Positions 60,456 to 64,000 of a stretch of 64,000 nucleotides of DNA are shown here, piece after piece. The DNA lies in contig NZ_BAJQ01000004.1 of assembly GCF_000613785.1 (NCBI RefSeq), forward strand, positions 1-64,000, given 5' to 3'. The position numbers and the translations under genes were made by a program. Origin of the DNA: Segatella oulorum JCM 14966. Its GTDB lineage: Bacteria; Bacteroidota; Bacteroidia; Bacteroidales; Bacteroidaceae. Under the pieces are notes generated by a model. That model did no database searches, was not told the DNA's origin, and saw nothing but the letters and a program-made list of their open reading frames with translations. How positions within the stretch are numbered: position 1 is the first letter of the stretch; each line of letters opens with the position of its first letter.

Positions 60456-61852
60456 ATGAATTCAAGAACCGTACACATGGGCTATCTCTTCTTTTTAGCC
60501 CTCATCGCTGCCTTAGGTGGTCTGCTTTTTGGCTACGACACGGCCGTTATCTCGGGCACTATCGACCAAGTGAACACGCAATATCGCTTAGACGTGGTGC
60601 AACAAGGCTGGTATGTGAGCAGCGCTCTTGTGGGATCGATTGCCGGAGTGGCCGTTGCCGGCTGGCTAAGTGACCGCTTTGGCCGCAAACCCATCATGTT
60701 TTTATCGGCCTTTCTCTTCACCACTTCGGCCTTAGGTTGCGCCGTTGCCGCCAATTTCTCCATGTTAGTGGTGTTCAGAATCGTTGGTGGTGCAGGCATA
60801 GGCATCATCTCTATCGTCGCACCTATTTATATATCGGAGATTGCTATTGCGCAATACCGGGGTCTTATGGTGTCGTTATATCAGTTAGCCATCACGATTG
60901 GCTTCTTAGTTGCCTATGCCATGAACTATGGTTTGCTGCTCATTTCGCAGCAAGGCGCGATAGAAACGGGCTGGCTTCGCTTCATTTTTGTCGACGAAGT
61001 GTGGCGCGGCATGTTGGGAATGGAGACACTTCCGGCGCTATTCTTCTTCATCATTATCCTCGCTTTACCCGAAAGTCCGCGCTGGTTGGTGGTGAAAGGC
61101 CGACTAACCGAAGCCGAAACCATCTACCAACGCATCTATGTGGCGCGTGAAGCCATTGCCAAACAGATTGCCGAAACGCAGGAAACCATTGCCAAAAGCG
61201 TCGAGACATCGTGGCGTTCGCTCCTGCAACCGGGCCTGTTGAAGGCCATTATCTTAGGCGTTTGCATTGCTATTTTGGGGCAATTCATGGGCGTTAATGC
61301 CGTGTTGTATTATGGTCCGTCCATCTTTACCAATGCAGGTATGGACGATCCGCTCTTTTGTCAGGTGTTAGTCGGTAGCGTTAACATGCTGACCACCATC
61401 ATTGCGCTGTTCATTATCGACCGCATTGGCCGCAAAAAGCTCATCTATTATGGCGTTTCGGGCATGATTTTGTCGCTCATTCTCATTGCCCTTTACTTCC
61501 AATTCCACGACCAATGGCAGCTTTCCTCCTACATGATGCTGGCGTTTTTCCTATTCTATGTGTTTTGTTGTGCCATCAGTATCAGCGCCGTTGTGTTCGT
61601 TTTGCTTTCCGAAATGTACCCCAATCACGTGCGAGGTATCGCCATGAGCATTGCCGGTTTAGCCTTTGGGTGGGCACATTCCTAATAGGTCAGCTCACAC
61701 CTTGGTTCCTTTCGGCCTTCACTCCCGCAGGCACTTTCCTGTTCTTTGCGCTGATGTGTCTACCCTATCTGTTCATTATCTGGCGCTTTATCCCCGAAAC
61801 GGCGCGCATGTCGTTGGAAGATATTGAGCGTTATTGGAGGAAAAACGCATGA
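60456..61852 (+). pseudogene. MFS sugar porter, frameshifted near its C-terminus
   Basis: An inner-membrane sugar:proton symporter of the XylE-like sugar porter family, about 465 residues when repaired, with twelve helices. Motifs are 'GYDTAVISGTIDQ' (about 26-38), 'WLSDRFGRKPIM' (about 70), 'PESPRWLVVKGR' (about 210), 'GQFMGVNAVLYYGPSIF' (about 277) and the ending 'PETARMSLEDIERYW'. A C is missing at about 61663 (GCC-CTT written as GCCTT); restoring it gives 'AGLALWVGTFLIGQLTPW'. As written the frame stops at 61685. The ATG at 60456 is preferred to 60396, which lies inside the previous gene. Confidence 0.85.
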
Positions 61853-63203
61853 AAACCATTGCGCAACAGCCTCCACAACGGCAACTCTCATGGCACAGGC
61901 TATGGCAAAAAGGGCTGCTTATGGTGCTGCTTTTAGCACCGATGGGGAGGCTTATGGCGCAAAAGAATGCAGAGAGGACAACCGACAACACCGCCAAATA
62001 CATCATCATGTGGGTGGATGCAACGGCCAATTTCCAAACTTTCAGCCACCCCGACAGCATCGATTACTACGTCAGGAAGCTCCATCTATTGGGCTTTACC
62101 GACCTCGTTGTCGACGTTCGGCCTGTGAGTGGCGAGGTGTTGTTCAACACTTCGTTGGCTCCTAAACTGCAAACTTGGAAACAATTCACGCGCCCCGACT
62201 TCGACTACTTGGGGCGTTTCATCACCATTGCCCACGCTTTTGGCATAAAGGTGCACGCCGCTATGAACTGCTTTTCAGCAGGACATAACTACTTTGATCG
62301 CGGTCCTATTTACACCAAGCATTCCGAATGGGCCTCCATGCAATACACGCCTGCCGGGCGATTGCCCATTACACAGCAGAAAGAGAAGTATGCTGCGATG
62401 GTCAATCCCTTGGCGAAAGGCTATCTCCCCCACATGAAAAAGCTGTTAAAGGCTTTGCTTTCGGCCTATCCAACAGTAGATGGTGTCGTGTTAGACCGCG
62501 TGCGTTATGACGGTATCGAGGCCGACTTCTCAGACACTTCGCGCCGTGCTTTCGAAAAATATATTCACCATCGCGTGGAAAAGTTCCCGCAAGACATCTT
62601 CACTTGGGTGAAAAACGATGCCCAACAGTGGGTGGTTCGGCCCGGAAAGTGGTATGCTTTGTGGATAGAATGGCGCGCAAAAGTCATCCATGATGTGATG
62701 GTTGCGCTCCGAAAGCAGGTGAAACAAGTGTGTCCCGAGGCGCTTTTCGGCACCTATACCGGCGCTTGGTATCCCACTTATTATGAAGTTGGCGTGAACT
62801 TTTCCCACCCTTCTTATCACCCAGAGCGCGACTTTGCATGGACCACACCACGCTATCACACAACAGGTTATATGCCACTCATCGATTTTTACATGGCGGG
62901 TAACTACTATCCCACGATAGAACAGCCCAAGAATGCCACCGACGAGGGCGCGCAATGGTACTCGGTTGAAGCTCATGCCGGCAACTACGCCGCCTTTTAT
63001 GCGGTCATCCGTTCTATGGTAGCGTGCTCATCGACCAGTTAGCGCCACAACCTGAGAAGATCAGTCGCGCCATTCAAACGAACCTTTCGCTATCCGATGG
63101 CGTGATGCTTTTCGACATTAGCCATCTCATTGCCCATCCACAATGGTGGAACGAGGTGGAGAAAGGATTGCAAGGCCACGTGCAACAACCCTCAAAAGAA
63201 TAA
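61849..63203 (+). pseudogene. GHL10-family glycoside hydrolase-like protein (copy 2), frameshifted
   Basis: A protein of about 451 residues when repaired, with a signal peptide (hydrophobic stretch ending LMA near residue 41) and a GHL10/DUF187 barrel. Blocks are 'IIMWVDATANFQTFS' (about 52), 'GFTDLVVDVRPVSGEVLFNT' (about 80), 'VDGVVLDRVRYDGIEADFSD' (about 210) and 'FGTYTGAWYPTYYEVGVNFS' (about 302). These match the lipoprotein at 49493-50899 block for block. A G is missing at about 63004 (GCG-GGT written as GCGGT); the restored frame continues 'HPFYGSVLIDQLAPQPEKI' to a stop at 63203. It overlaps the porter by four bases. Confidence 0.8.
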
Positions 63204-63226
63204 AAATCATTCAAAATCAACACATT

Positions 63227-63430
63227 ATGTTAGGAACACAAGAAATTATTATCATCGCCATTATCATTCTCATTCTGTTTGGAGGCAAGCGCATTCCCGA
63301 ACTCATGAAGGGCTTAGGAAAGGGCGTTCGCTATTTTAAAGACAGTGTGAACGGCGTGGATGCGCCCGAAGAGCAGCATCCTTCAAAAGACAAACCAGCG
63401 GAGACGCAGCACGATGAGCCCACGCGATGA
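63227..63430 (+). CDS. tatA: Twin-arginine translocase subunit TatA
   Basis: A 67-residue protein with one N-terminal membrane helix (MLGTQEIIIIAIIILILF) followed by the conserved FGGKRIPELMKGLGKGVRYFK amphipathic helix (read as two blocks, residues 18-38) and an acidic tail. It forms the pore for folded Tat substrates. The ATG at 63227 is fixed by the short conserved N-terminus. It overlaps or abuts tatC. Confidence 0.92.
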   Translation: MLGTQEIIIIAIIILILFGGKRIPELMKGLGKGVRYFKDSVNGVDAPEEQHPSKDKPAETQHDEPTR

Positions 63431-64000
63431 GATGACATTTTGGGAGCATTTGGAGGAGCTCCGACGCGTTTTCATCAAAATCACCGTGGCCATCGTTGGG
63501 TGTGGTCTCGTGGCTTTCTTGCTCAAAGACGAGGTGTTTCGCCTGATTTTAGCCCCCCATGCCCCCGATTTTCTGTCTTATCGCCTCTGCGAACAGCTCC
63601 ATTTGCTGTCGCAAAACGACATAACCACCACGGCATCTGCCATTCAATTGGTCAACACCACGCTCACAGGACAGTTTGCTATGCATGTGAAAGCGTCGGC
63701 CTATGTAGGCTTCATGGTGGCATCGCCCTATGTGTTCTATCAGCTTTTCGGCTACATTGCACCCGCTTTCGAGCCCGCTACGCAACAACGTGTGGTGCCT
63801 ATTGTGGTGAGTAGCTTTGTGATGTTCTGCACAGGCCTTGCGTTTAACTATTTTGTTATCTTCCCTTTAACGTTCCATTTCTTAGGAACCTACCAGGTAA
63901 GTGGCAGCGTTGAGAACCTCATCACGCTCAACTCCTATGTAGACACGCTGTTAGTGTTGAGCCTCCTGATGGGCATTCTCTTCGAGTTACCTTTAGTTTG
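63414..64000 (+). CDS. tatC: Twin-arginine translocase subunit TatC, cut by the right edge
   Basis: Open frame to the window edge, 195 codons visible. The start 'MSPRDEMTFWEHLEELRRVF' carries the TatC signature (HLEELR, about residues 11-16). Later come 'FMVASPYVFYQLFGYIAPAF' (about 103-122) and four hydrophobic segments. TatC recognises the twin-arginine signal. The ATG at 63414 overlaps tatA by 17 bases; the ATG at 63432, two bases after the tatA stop, is an equally plausible start. Confidence 0.9.
   Translation, partial: MSPRDEMTFWEHLEELRRVFIKITVAIVGCGLVAFLLKDEVFRLILAPHAPDFLSYRLCEQLHLLSQNDITTTASAIQLVNTTLTGQFAMHVKASAYVGFMVASPYVFYQLFGYIAPAFEPATQQRVVPIVVSSFVMFCTGLAFNYFVIFPLTFHFLGTYQVSGSVENLITLNSYVDTLLVLSLLMGILFELPLV

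Overview
The window reads as a chromosomal segment of a Bacteroidales bacterium, most likely Prevotella-like. The evidence is SusC/SusD pairs, promoters of the Bacteroidetes type (TTTG, about 18-21 nt, TAnnTTTG), absence of Shine-Dalgarno sites, Bacteroidetes-restricted families (DUF5053, DUF3843, PCMD, DUF5018, GH92) and a fused SecDF. No rRNA or tRNA gene was seen.

Layout. 1-824: end of an IS5-family insertion sequence. 950-4408: a secreted WG-repeat-like protein, a 101-bp MITE carrying the same terminal repeats as the IS, a hicAB toxin-antitoxin pair, and two small genes (one DUF5053). 4684-21979: a long surface-polysaccharide cluster (ugd; a KDN/nonulosonate triad of cytidylyltransferase, synthase and phosphatase; an M28-like protein; glycosyltransferases; wzx; wzy; three acyltransferases; fcl; manA), closed by a second DUF5053 gene. 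22243-25561 (minus): an outer-membrane barrel protein, a PCMD lipoprotein and HU. 25781-33956: housekeeping genes (rhomboid, EEP phosphatase, secDF, an ABC exporter, tadA). 34023-45417: a glycan-degradation cluster matching host N-glycan breakdown (GH130, two GH92, GH20, GH33 sialidase, anomeric sugar kinase, CBM9-like). 45513-48245: DUF3828-like and DUF3843 proteins and two tiny membrane proteins. 48435-63203: a second utilization locus. Its minus arm is susC-susD-DUF5018-GHL10-phosphoesterase; its plus arm is ROK regulator, Tat-signal DUF4434 protein, sugar porter and a second GHL10. 63227-64000: tatA and the start of tatC.

How the parts work together. ManA can make mannose-6-phosphate, the acceptor for KDN-9-phosphate synthase, which links the end of the capsule cluster to its beginning. 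Sialidase, GH20 and GH92 enzymes would strip host N-glycans, GH130 would phosphorolyse the mannosyl-GlcNAc core, and the kinase would phosphorylate a released hexosamine. In the second locus the ROK protein is divergent from susC and is the obvious regulator; TatAC could export the DUF4434 protein.

Two window-wide observations stand out. (1) Six intergenic regions carry degenerate, near-palindromic units repeating every 22 bp (core like GCAAAAGCATGCTTTTGC). I know of no named family for them. (2) Six genes are each broken by a single missing base in a G or C run, which looks more like consensus error than biology.
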